Assembly: GCF_963082655.1 (NCBI RefSeq)
Contig: NC_081554.1
Location: forward strand, 93,440,245-93,504,244
Length of the DNA stretch: 64,000 nucleotides
Reading direction: 5' to 3'
From: Stomoxys calcitrans
Taxonomy: Eukaryota; Arthropoda; Insecta; Diptera; Muscidae
Shown here: positions 45,604 to 56,165 of the stretch, in pieces
Numbering within the stretch: the first letter of the stretch is position 1
Layout of the letters: the number at the start of each line of letters is the position of its first letter
Notes under the pieces: model-generated
Told to the model about the DNA's origin: nothing
The model's input: only the letters and a program-made list of their open reading frames with translations
Databases searched by the model: none
Program-made: the position numbers and the translations under genes

Positions 45604-46320
45604 TCGCGGTATATTCGATATAAGTACGACCTACCACAATATGTGGCCCATGAAGCCTCCACACCTAATATGGTTGAAAAGTTTTCTTACCAAAAACGAA
45701 ACGCGTTCCATAGTGGATGGTGTGTTGTTATCTCTGGCTTTCCTTTTCCATTGCATTAAAATCTCCGATCGCTGAGCTCGTCTAGAAAGAGATACCGACG
45801 AGAAATTGTGAAATAAAATGATGTTCCCCTAACAGGGAAGAAAAACTTGAAAATAAAAATTCGGCAGAGCCCGGCCGTGATTCGAACCTGAACACATGAA
45901 GCAACAACAAGTGCCATTGCCGTTATCTAGCGTTCGAAGCCATCTATTCAACTACCAATAGATGCACCGATGACATGTGTATGCCAATGGAAACAATGTA
46001 GTCGTATAGATAATTAGTCTATCACTAGAAGAAAACATGCGGTGGAAGAGTGAAATGTGTCAAACTTGCGCTGGTGTCATGCTTACATCACAGGGACGTT
46101 TACTCGGTATATTGGATATAAGTACGATCTACCACAATGTATGGTGCTTGAAGCCTCCACTATTCATATGGTTGAAAAGTCTTATAGCCAAAGACGAAAT
46201 GTGTTACATAGTGGGTGGTGTGTTTCTTTTTCTATTGCAGAAAATCTCCGATCATTGAACTCGTCTCGAAAGAGAAACAAACGAGAAAATTTGTTTTTAT
46301 TTGGTTTTGAAATCGTGCTC
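45604..46320. repeat. Two diverged ~210-bp direct repeats around a tRNA-like SINE fragment
   Basis: Segments 45604-45815 and 46093-46300 share CGGTATATTNGATATAAGTACGA, CTACCACAAT, GAAGCCTCCAC, ATATGGTTGAAAAGT, GTGGRTGGTGTGTT, AAAATCTCCGATC and CTCGTCTMGAAAGAGA. Between them, 45840-45990 on the minus strand has a box A-like TGGTAGTTGAATAGATGGC and a box B GGTTCGAATCACGGC, so a third tRNA-derived SINE is likely. I do not know the family of the 210-bp repeat. Confidence 0.6.
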
Positions 46321-46499
46321 GAAGGATGATAAAATGCAAAGCTAAACCCCTTTTTTGCCACACTGCCTTTTTTAATTCTTACGGACACAATTCGGTGCAC
46401 GCACATTTTTAGCAGCTGTTAAAAATGGCAGAAACACAACCACTGACCCAAAATTTCCTAAATTCAACTGAAAATATGTTCAAAACTCCCTCGATATCA

Positions 46500-48845
46500 A
46501 CGCAAACGCACGCATGTGTATCAATTTATCAATCAGAAGAAGGCCGATAGGGCTGGCTTTAAAGAGTATACCAATCGCCGCTTCAGTGAAATGTCACCCC
46601 CCTCGGATGTGCTATTGGCCGAAAGGAAATTCCGAGACATCATTAAAGCAGCAGGCGCTCGCTTTATACCAGCCGGTCGGATACCCCAAGTGCGGCCCAA
46701 CATCCAGGCAGTGGTACTCGCAGACGAATGTGATAGGATTCGTTGTAAGGATCCCACTAACCCCAGAATCAGCGACCTGAACCTGGAAATAAACAGGGTA
46801 GTCAACGAACATAAGCGGAATTTGTGGCTGGAACACTTGGAGGAATGTAACTTAGGCACCGGTATGGGCAAGCTGTGGTCTACTGTTAAATCACTCTCGA
46901 ACCCCAGTATACGGGATGACAGGACCTCAGTCACTTTTGGCGAAATAACCATGACTGATCCGAAGAGATACACCAGGTTATTCAACTGTCAATTCATTGT
47001 GCATCCCGATAGTGACAGGACAAAGAAGGGAGCCATTCGCCGTATTCGTGGTCTCCGAGCCGATGCACAGCCATCACAATTTACCGTGGGCGAAGTTACG
47101 AATGTAACATCCATGGCGCCAAATCATCTAAAGCGTTGGGCACCGATGGAATCTCTACATTGATGTTGAAGAATCCGGATTCACCTGGAGTTGAGTACCT
47201 TACTACTGTCCTCAACCTGTCTTTGAACACTCTTATAGTTCCCGATGTCTGGAAAATTGGCGGAGTGATCCCGCTACTGAAGCCTGGAAAGGACCCGAGT
47301 TTAAGAGAGTCGTACAGACCGATCTCCCTTCTCTCATCTGAAGCAAAGACCCTTGAGGCATTACTCCCCTGCGCCTCGTAGGAGAATTTCCATTCGCCGA
47401 GCATCAACATGGATTTCGAAGACAGCATAGCATAACAAGAGCTTTGCATGCCATCACCGCACGCATTTGCCGTGTCTTCAATCAGCCCAGGCCATGTGAT
47501 AGGACAGTCCTCGTGGCACTGGACCTATCGAAGGCATTCGACAAGGTCAGTCATGCCAAACTATTTGAGGACATCGCCAAAACGTCCCTCCAGCCAGGCC
47601 TGAAACGCTGGGTCGCGAATTATCTGTGTGGTCGCCAGTCATTTGTGGAATTTAGGGATAAGAAGTCGAAGCAACGTAGAGTGAAACAGGGAGTTCCCCA
47701 AGGTGGGGTGATATCTCCGGCATTGTTTAACCTCTACCTTACCTTCATTCCACACCCACCAGACGGCATGGAGACTGTATCATATGCGGACGATTGTACG
47801 ATCATGGCATCAGGGCCCCCAGCCATTGTTGACATCTGCGATATGTTGAATGTCTACCTCAACGATATCTGAACGCGTGAGGTGAATACTGAGCTGACTA
47901 TGATGGTCGATGGAGAAATGATTCCGACCATCAACTGTCCCAAAATACTTGGCGCCACATTTGACAGCTCTTACACATTCTCCCCACATGCCACAGCAAT
48001 TTGCGATAAAGTCAAAGGTAGAAACAAGGTCCTCAAGTCACAGCCCTTTGGGTGCAAATAAAGAAACCTTGTTGACCACGTACAAAGCAATTGGCCGGTC
48101 TGTGGTAAGTTATTCAGCGCCAGTGTGGTCTCGTCAGCTTTGTGACTCGCAGTAGAATAATATTCAGATCTGTCAGGATTCCGCCCTCCGAACTGCGACG
48201 GGCTGTTCTCATTCTCATTCTCATGTGGACCACCTCCATCAGGAGACAAAGATCCTACCAATGCGAAGACATGGCTACATGCTGTCTAAACAATACCTTT
48301 TGGGCTGTTATCGCAGAGACCATCCAAATCATCATCTAATGGATAGATATCCTACGCCCAGAAGCCTTAAGGTAGATCTACATGATCTAGACGGTGAGGT
48401 TCAGCGCTACAAGAGGGAACCTTTAGCTCAAGCGGCATATCAAGCAGGTCTAGACAATTCATGTAGACACGGTAGCAGATGCGGTAAATGGCTACCGGTT
48501 GAATGTAGTCTTTGGAGAACGACCGTCTTCCATTGCACCTGAAGAAATTGACCTCTCGCGGCAAACCAGAGTAGTTCTGCCTCAAATACGTTCCAGCAGA
48601 TGCAGCCGCCTCAACTCCTACAGAGCAAGGATTGATGCCGACGTGCAAGATGTATGTCCCGATTGTAAACAGGGACCGCACGATACACGTCACCTTTTTA
48701 ACTGCCCAGCCAGACCCACTCGACTCAGACCCAGATCCCTGTGGACGCACCCCATCTTAGTCGCAGAGGTCCTGGGTCTTGATACTCAACAGAATCAAGC
48801 AGACGAAAGATAGAACAAAACAAACTGCTACAACAACAACTACAA
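46500..48845 (+). pseudogene. LINE family D (Jockey/I group), 5'-truncated, several frameshifts
   Basis: In order: pre-RT linker with FKEYTNRRFSEM, AAGARFIPAGRIPQ and HKRNLWLEHLEECN (open to 47163); a frameshift; KALGTDGISTLMLKN, PDVWKIGGVIPLLKPGKDPS and SYRPISLLSSEAKTLE (47136-47380); after another frameshift, EHQHGFRRQHSITRALHAIT, TVLVALDLSKAFDKVSH (motif A, Asp present), VKQGVPQGGVISPALFNLYL (motif B) and TVSYADDCTIMASG (motif C, YADD intact, about 47778-47810). The thumb is PKILGATFDSSYTFSPH, later parts run through YKAIGRSVVSYSAPVWS and the C-terminal zinc knuckle is CPDCKQGPHDTRHLFNC (48655-48705). It ends in GCTACAACAACAACTACAAG, a typical A-rich simple tail. RT active-site residues survive, but no continuous ORF exists. 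Confidence 0.85.
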
Positions 48846-49145
48846 GCAAATATTTGTGGGTTTCGAGTTATTGTGTGGCTTAGGAACACTGTTCGTTATC
48901 TTGACCATATTCAGCAACATGCCAATATAGGAAGAAATGATCATTTATATGAAATATAATCCTCAGTGTATTGGCACCAAGCATAAAAGGCAAACAAAAA
49001 AAAAAAATACAATATCGTAACATCATCATCAACATAAACATAAGGGTAGTTCGTAATATAATTTATTAATGGGGTTTTCTGCAAAAATTAAGAGTAGTGA
49101 CCAGATCGGTAAAGGTTTGCAAAGGTTTTGCAATCCTTCTATAAG
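48846..49145. other. No gene recognised
   Basis: Nothing beyond short A-runs and a CATCATCATCAACATAAAC simple stretch. Confidence 0.5.
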
Positions 49146-50415
49146 TTTGTAAACAAAAAAAAAGTAGGGAGAGGCAAATGTCGGGCGCGGCCGACTATAT
49201 AATAACCTACACCACCTAATATACGTGCTTCTTTTAATATATAAAACTTATCTAGTCAGACTTTAAATTTGCATACCTATTTAAATATTGACATATCGGA
49301 TAAAAAAATATATATGGAATTTTATGAAATTTTGCACACATATTAACGTCAAATTTAACACCTTGTTAAGATCGGACAAAAATTGTGGCTTCTACAGCCT
49401 CAAAAGTCCATATGTGATGAAATATATATATATATATCTAAATCTGGGCCGATTTTGACGAAATTTAGCACACATATAAGACGTTAAATAAAACACCTAA
49501 TGCTAAATTTTGTAAAGTTTGAACCAAAAATTAATCTTCCACAGTCTTAAAAGCCCATATCTGATGAAAGATATATATAGGAGCTATATCTAAATCAGGA
49601 CCGATTTTAATGAAATTTTGCGCACGTATTGGGATGCCAAATAAAACGTCTCATGCTAAATTTTGTAAATATCGGACCAAAATTGTGGCTGCTACGGCCT
49701 GAAAATATAATATCGGTTGAAAGATATATGGGAGCTTTAACTAAATCTGGACTTATTTGGACGAAATTTTGCACACATTAGAAAACATCAAACACAACAC
49801 CTCGTGCTAATTTTTTTTTAAATATCGGACCAAAATTGTAGCTTCTACAGGCTTAAAACTCCATATCGGGGGAAAGATATATATGGGAGCTATATCTAAA
49901 TCTGAACAGATTTTTGAACACATATGTAAACCTCAAAAAAAAAAAAAAACATCCAGTGCCAAATCTTTTAAAGATCAGACTAAAATTGTGGCTTCTACAG
50001 CCTTTAAAGTCCATATCGGATGAAAGATATATATGGGGGCTATATCTAAATCTGAACCAATTTTTATGAGATGCTTCACATATATGAAGACTTTAAAAAA
50101 ACACCCACGCCACATTTTGTAAAGATCGGACCAAAATTATGGCTTCTACAGCCCTAATCGTCGGATGAAAGTTATATATGGGAGCTGTATCTTAATCTGA
50201 ACCGATTTTTTTCAAAATCAAAAGTGTTCGTCCTTGGGCCAAAGAAGTGATATATTCAAAATATCATGACAATCAGACTATAAATGCGACCTGTACCTTG
50301 ATCACAAAAATACAAGGACAAACGGACATAGCGAAATCGAATCAGGAAGTGATTCTAAGCCGATCGGTATATATAATACCCTGTACCACAGTGGTGGTAT
50401 AGGGTATAAATACTC
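49146..50415 (-). repeat. DINE-like element, family III, with ~150-bp array
   Basis: The left end has the hairpin GTCGGGCGCGGCCGAC (49179-49194) and ATAACCTACACCACC; the right end is ATACCCTGTACCACAGTGGT plus GGTATAGGGTATAAA (50378-50408). Between are about seven units at ~150-bp spacing with AAAGATATATATGGGAGCTA, TATCTAAATCTGAACCGATT, TTTTGCACACATAT and CGGACCAAAATTGTGGCTTC. The ACAAGGACAAACGGACATAG stretch stands in place of the GTCY microsatellite. Confidence 0.75.
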
Positions 50416-52149
50416 ATCCACTAGGTATACGATTACCGAAAGTTGACTTAAAATCTTACGAGATTTTTGGCATAGATACAAAAAGACCATTAAAGTGTAT
50501 GAGCTAAAAGCTTCACAGTGATTGGTTTTAATTTTTCCAAATCTAAACAAGTAAAATAATCAGTTCCTTTTTTATAGATTATACTCCATCAAAAAAATAA
50601 CCATAACTATTTGCGTTACAACCTACTGTTGTCTCAAGAAATAACTCTGAACATATAATTTGCAAGCAATTACTGACGAATGCGGTTGCAGTTAACCAAG
50701 AAAACTTTCCTCAAGAAACCAAACACTAAACCGCCCAAAGAATTTCAGTGTAAGCGTAAAATTCTTCTTCACATTCTTAAGCCGACATGGGTGGGTGGAA
50801 AGCAGCAGTCAGCAACTTTCTTCGGCTGCTCAGTCCAATGTTGTGTTTTGGAATATTCACAAACTCACCATCGAACAATTAGGGGCAGACGGTTTCTTGT
50901 TTTGCCACAACATGGGAAAAAAGAAAGCCATTCAGTTTAAAGCGTTCTATATCTTAAAATCACTGGAGATGTTGTTTTTTTTTTCATTTATGCTTCACAA
51001 GTTGTTCTGTAATATTTTGTGCATCAACATTTGCAATGTATGATCATCTCTTTAAGAAGAGTTAAAATATGTTTCAGAGTGGTTAGATCTTGGTAAGTTT
51101 GCGAATATTTCAATGCAAATTACAAATTAGATATTTAACAGTTGGATAAGAATGGCCAATTCATTATTAAATACATCAGCATGTTTGGAGCATTTTGTGT
51201 GTTATCTTGTGCTTCATAGGCCAAGCACATTGTGGACCATCCACAGTTACATCGCCATTACCATCTCCATCATTGATATAAACTGCGCTGTTTTCATTTC
51301 ATAATTATTTGCCGGTGTACGGCAACCTCTCCACTTTTTGCTTGACAACTTTGCCTATCAATTATTTATTGTTTTCATTTCACTGTCATCTTCTCGTCAC
51401 ATTGACCATTGGTATGAAAAAAATTAACAGTTTCTTGCGGATCTCTTTTTCTTCTGCAGTGGCATGTCACATTCATTCAGTCCATTGATATCCCAGTATA
51501 ACCATTGATGTGCCATCTATCCAATCTATCCACAAACTAAGTGAATGTCTTGCTGTCAGCTCTTCTCTTCTCTCCCATTTTCCTTCCACTGGACAAAGTG
51601 GTGTTAATTGTGCTGTGTTTTGCTTTCTGCACTCCAAGAGTTTCTTTTGCCTGACAGCTTTAAAAGTTTTTGCTAACAAATAATACATAGTAGAGTGGTA
51701 TTTATCAACCTCATTATTATCTTGTTTCTGGCTATGTTTGATAAGTACGTCCAAGACTTTTTTCTTAAATTTGTTTAGTGTTCGTGTTAGTTTTATTTCA
51801 AATTGGACGACAATAATTTATGGCGAATAAAAGTGACAGGCTGAATAGAACTGTTGGAATTTATTTGGGAATTTTTTATGTGCAATATCCGAAGAGTTTG
51901 CACATGTCCCATTCGTTCACAACATACAGCATGAAAAGTTTCTATTCTTTATAAAAAAATAAAGAAAGTTGCGTGAATGGCCCATGAACATGGCATTGAG
52001 ATAACGCTTGGTGCGAATTGGCAAGAAAGACCGGATGTTTGAATATTGATACTTTAAAAGTACTAAATTCTGTACCATTGATAACGACTGGAGGATGCGG
52101 CTGATCTTGGGTTAAGATGCCAATGCGCACCGCTAACCACGGAGAAGTA
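50416..52149. other. No gene recognised
   Basis: Several frames of 80-95 codons (50680-50940 plus, 51473-51754 minus) have no domain. Sequence is mostly single-copy within the window, so it could be host intron or intergenic DNA. Confidence 0.45.
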
Positions 52150-54161
52150 CGGACATCAATAAGAGAGTTGAGTGGATTTATGAGTTTCTTCTAAACTCCA
52201 ACCTGCGTTTTTCCAGATACGCAATTGGTCAGAGGTGAGATTGACGAATCTCGATAACGCTATTTTAATGGATTGGAGTGTCCGAGGAGGACTCCTTTTC
52301 GGACCATAGTTATATCATCTTCGATCTGATGGTGTTTTCGCTCAACTACCCACCGTACAGGAAACCCAAAAAAACCAACTGGAATCGATATGCGGAGAGT
52401 GTGGAAGCAAGGCTTCAAACCATTAGCACATTCCATAGTGATAAAAAGGAGCTCGAATTGGCAACGAATCTGCTGATAAGAACCATGTTGAGTAGTTATG
52501 AGGGAAAATGGTCTTTGGCATATTTCGCTAATAGACTACAGACTACGAGGAAGCTCTGTGATATGACAAACGAATCCAAGCTGCGTGCGGATTGGAACCT
52601 GTACAAGGAGCCCCAACACATGTATAAGAACGAGGTAAAATCGTCTAAGAGTCTGTTTTCGCGAGTCGATAGAGAGAATGAATGAGTCCTCCTAATTCCG
52701 CATATTGCTCTTCAGTGATTCGAAAACTCTTTGGAGCACTCTAAAATATGACCGAACCTGGGCGGAGTCTAGCTCTGATACGATCGAGCTACTGGCTGCT
52801 ACGCATATCCCTGTGTGCTCGGACGTGGCCGGCAGGTGAAATAAACAGGATGTAATCGGTGTCCCTTTGACACAACATAGTGCCGAGCCACTGTCCGTGG
52901 TTGAGAACATAGAAATGGAAGGATAGATAGTCTGGGACCAGATAGCGTACTGCCTGCTATGCTGCAAAGGGCAATACCGATTGTCATACAACTCCTTATG
53001 ATGATTGCCAAGAGCTGCGTTTTGCTGGACCGCAGCTCTTATTGCGGGAGGGTTAGTGTGGTTTTTATTCCGAAAGCAGGGAAACCTAGCTATTATCTAC
53101 CTAGGAATTACAGGCCAATAAATCTCTCATCTTCCATTTTGTAGACTTTGGAGAGACTAATTGACATATATGTTAGGGACTGTCTTAATCTTTCAATGGT
53201 ATGCGGCTTTCAGCATGCGTACACTAAGAGTCGGTCGGTTGACAGTGTCCTTCATGATGTGGTTGGCTACTTCGAGGGGAATTTGGGTGTGGGTAACTTT
53301 ACTTTGGCGGTCTTCTTGGACATAGAAGGGACTTTTAATAATGTGAAGTTTGGTGCACTGTTGGACACGAAGGTCACCTCTATATTGGGCTCGATAAAGA
53401 AGACTGTGACCAGAAGAACTTCGCAAACACGGTTGTTTTCTCCCCTATTGTGGCTTTTGGTGAACAATTGGATTCTGAGGTCCTTCGAGAGGGAGAGGAT
53501 GGAAGTCGTTGACTACGTGGACGACGTCATCATTAGGGTAGGTGGCGGTTTCCTCTCTACTATTACGCAATTCGCTCAGGGAGCTTTAAGGAAGCGGTCC
53601 GGATGGGCGAGCCAAGCCAACGGTTTTGGCATAAATCCCAAAAAGACTGAACTGCTCCTTTTCACCAGGATAAATCTGGGTGTTTTTAAGGGACCTATTC
53701 CTATATTTCCCTTCAGAAGCCAAGTACTTAGTCATGATTCGTGACCAGAAACTAAGTTGAAGAAGAAACGTCGAAGAAGGGGATTGAATGGTCTCTACTC
53801 CTGTCGCAACGAAAGTAAGCAGTTGGAAGCTAAAGCCGGAGACGGCGCACTGAAAGTTTACATCGGTTGCTTTGGACAACTGTACCCTTCGCAGAATGTA
53901 CCGCGGCAGTTTTATCTCGGGGACAAGGAGACGTGCCCCAAGAGAGGCGTTGGGTGTAATTTCCGATCTTATGCTTTTGCACCTATATTCTGTGTGCGGC
54001 AGCAAAGATCGCCATAAGACTGAGGGAGTCAGGTACATGCCATTCCTCTAACTTAGGCAAGTCTTCTCTTGTAGGGGGATGGTAAAGCCGGGTGGCGCAA
54101 TTCTGTATGCGGCACGACTGATTATATACCAGTGGATTGCTTCCTTGTTGATAGATTGGAA

Positions 54162-54741
54162 TAGAGCTGGCAAATTATCGATATTCGCAACAATCGATAT
54201 TTCTCACAATAAATATCGATAGTATCCATACTATCGTTTATTTCCCATCACCTAAATATATTTCAAATGAAAATGAGAAGTAAATATTAATAGATCGACT
54301 TATATATTGGGTTGCCCAAAAAGTAATTGCGGATTTTTTAAAAGAAAGTAAATGCATTTTTAATATAACTGTGAAAAAATTTGTCAGCGCCGACTATATG
54401 AAAAATCCGCAATTACTTTTTGGGCAACCCAACAATATCAATGCACAGACTGAATAAGACCAAATGTAGTAAAGTCAGTTGGAAGTCAAGAGGAAATCAT
54501 GAGGAAATTATTGTACAAAATTTAAGCCCAATCGGATGAAAATAGCGCCGTCTATAGGCACAATATGTCTTATAGGATATATTCAGTGTATCGCTTTCAA
54601 TGTATCGCAGATCGCTTAATTTTGTTCAATTTTGCAAAACAAAAAATAACTTTGCCGTTAGTATCGATAGGAAATATATTAATCGATATTCAGACAAAAA
54701 ATAAAATATCGATATTAGCCATCGATATTTTGCCAGCTCTA
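54162..54741. mobile_element. 580-bp hAT-type MITE rich in ATCGATA motifs
   Basis: The ends are TAGAGCTGGCAAATTATCGA and CATCGATATTTTGCCAGCTC plus TA, giving a 13-bp-class inverted repeat TAGAGCTGGCAAA. The flanks GATTGGAA at 54154-54161 and 54742-54749 are a perfect 8-bp target duplication. At least ten TATCGAT/ATCGATA motifs cluster near both ends, which may be subterminal transposase-binding sites. There is no transposase ORF. It interrupts LINE A before RNase H and itself carries a 126-bp MITE. Confidence 0.85.
54307..54432. mobile_element. 126-bp mariner-type MITE nested in the hAT MITE
   Basis: TTGGGTTGCCCAAAAAGTAA at the left and TTACTTTTTGGGCAACCCAA at the right are perfect inverted copies, extending to about 32 bp (through TTGCGGATTTTT). 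Only about 62 bp lie between them. The tips match a widespread mariner-derived MITE type in flies. The flanks are TATA-rich, and a strict TA duplication is not clear. Confidence 0.8.
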
Positions 54742-55639
54742 GATTGGAAGTCATTTTCCCGAAATGGTATCTTTGGGTTAGGGGCACCCCGTCCTCCCGG
54801 CAACCTGTGAACACACGTATGGGTCTAATTTGGATGGGGGCATTGGAGCAGGAGTCTTCATTGAATAACTTGAAATCAGGGAATCTTATAAACGTCCGCA
54901 CGGATGCAGCGTTTTTCAGCGGAGGTCTTCGCGATCCTGGAGACGATGTTAATGCGGGAATGACGACCCGATCAGACTGTCACGATATACGTGGACCGTC
55001 AGGCGGCACTGAAGACCATGGAATTAGACTGCGTAAGGTCGGAACTGGTTAGAAGATGCAAGGAGCTGCTTCGACACATGGGATAGCCTGTCAGGCACTG
55101 CTGGGTCCCAGGCCATCAAGGTGTGGGGGGGAACGAAACGGCCGATGAGCTGACTTTGAATGGATCACTGCTTGGAATCAGTGAGACCTCCACTGTGCGA
55201 GCTTCTTTTAAGGGTGGATGCCTTCTACGATGACTGCGCGAATAAGACATGGTCTGGTGCTGTAGGTTATAGAATATATCGAAGGTCCTGTGGTTGAGTA
55301 CTTTGCGTAACAGGACGATGCTTATCCTGGGGCTGACAAAGCATGACTTTGTGCGACTTGAATGGTCATTGCAACGTCAGGTCTTTGACGTCGCTCTGGA
55401 CGCACAGAGAGGCAGACTTCTTCTTCAGACTGCAGGATGTGCTATGACGAGGAGGAGTTGGAGACGGTCGACCACCTTTTGTTTCACTGGATAATGTGTG
55501 AACACCTCTTTTCGAGCCTGTGTTTCCTACAGGCTCTAAGCCCTTTTGTCATTCTGGCGTTCTGTAGGGGCCTGAATTGGCGCACTGAATCATACACTCG
55601 ACGGTGTTTTTTTTCTTGTCTTCTCCTCGCAATTATAAG

Positions 55640-56165
55640 TAAGGCCAGAGTAAACTTGGCGTCAGTAAACTTGGTTAACCCGAAACTTTTTGGGTCGACG
55701 CAGTCCGAGTTAAGAGCGTGGGCAACCAACGTAACACTGTGGAACAACGAAACGGTCGGTAGGATGGCGCAAATCCTACCGGGGGATCCGGATCGTGAGT
55801 GGACGAGGCTATAATTGAAAGGAAGTAAGAAGGGGGTCAGTATAGCTTTTGGTATCATAACGGGACACATAGGAGTACGAGCTCACTTATGCAAAATCGG
55901 TGCGGCAAGTGATAGCATGTGTAGGGCATATGGGGATAATGATGAAACGTTGGAGCATTTCCTATATCATTGCCTGGCTTTAGCGGCTAAAAGACACCGG
56001 TACTTAGCTGGGGACACAATACCAGACATGAATCAATTCAGGGAACGATAAAGGATTTTGTAAGTAGCACGGAATTCCTAAATTAGGTTTAGATGTATGT
56101 CCATAGTGGCATCGGGAGGATTAATATCCGCACCCTCTTTTAAACCCAACCTATGCTTCAGTTTT
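55640..56165 (+). pseudogene. LINE family B, 3' end fused to LINE A
   Basis: It begins abruptly with SKARVNLASVNLVNPKLFGS and TQSELRAWATN, continuing the open frame from LINE A. Then come GRMAQILPGDPDREWTRL, GVSIAFGIITGHIGVRAHL, CKIGAASDSMCRAYGDNDET and LEHFLYHCLALAAKRHRYLA (C-terminal zinc-type tail), DTIPDMNQF, and the 3' UTR with GATTTTGTAAGTAGCACGG, AGATGTATGTCCATAGTGGC and ATTAATATCCGCACCCTCTT. It is the best copy of this C-terminus. Confidence 0.8.

Larger units (their letters stand above)
52150..55639 (+). pseudogene. LINE family A: APE end, RT, RNase H, zinc tail; interrupted by a MITE
   Basis: Longest LINE A copy. APE C-terminus: LTNLDNAILMDWSVSEED then FSDHSYIIFDL (52230-52335; the SDH motif carries the catalytic Asp and His). 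Linker: PPYRKPKKTNWNRYAESVEA to FSRVDREN. RT: VVFIPKAGKPSYYLPRNYRP, GFQHAYTKSRSVDSVLHDVV, FTLAVFLDIEGTFNNV (motif A), TRRTSQTRLFSPLLWLLV (motif B, GTPQG lost) and VVDYVDDVIIRVGGG (motif C YVDD, 53500-53540), then GFGINPKKTELLLFTR. RNase H, after the MITE at 54162-54741, has a CWVPGHQGVGGNETADEL segment (about 55095-55150). The C-terminal zinc-type segment is CRMCYDEEELETVDHLLFH (55432-55490). Frameshifts at about 53745 and later, plus stops, kill it. Clade LOA/R1-like is tentative. Confidence 0.8.

Noticed and set aside
46533..46985. 150-codon minus-strand ORF
   Set aside because: It is antisense to the LINE D linker/RT region, where the plus strand carries clear retrotransposon motifs.
54307..54432. 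Rho-independent-type terminator or structured RNA
   Set aside because: The perfect inverted repeat has mariner-type MITE tips and sits inside another transposon; the genome is not bacterial.
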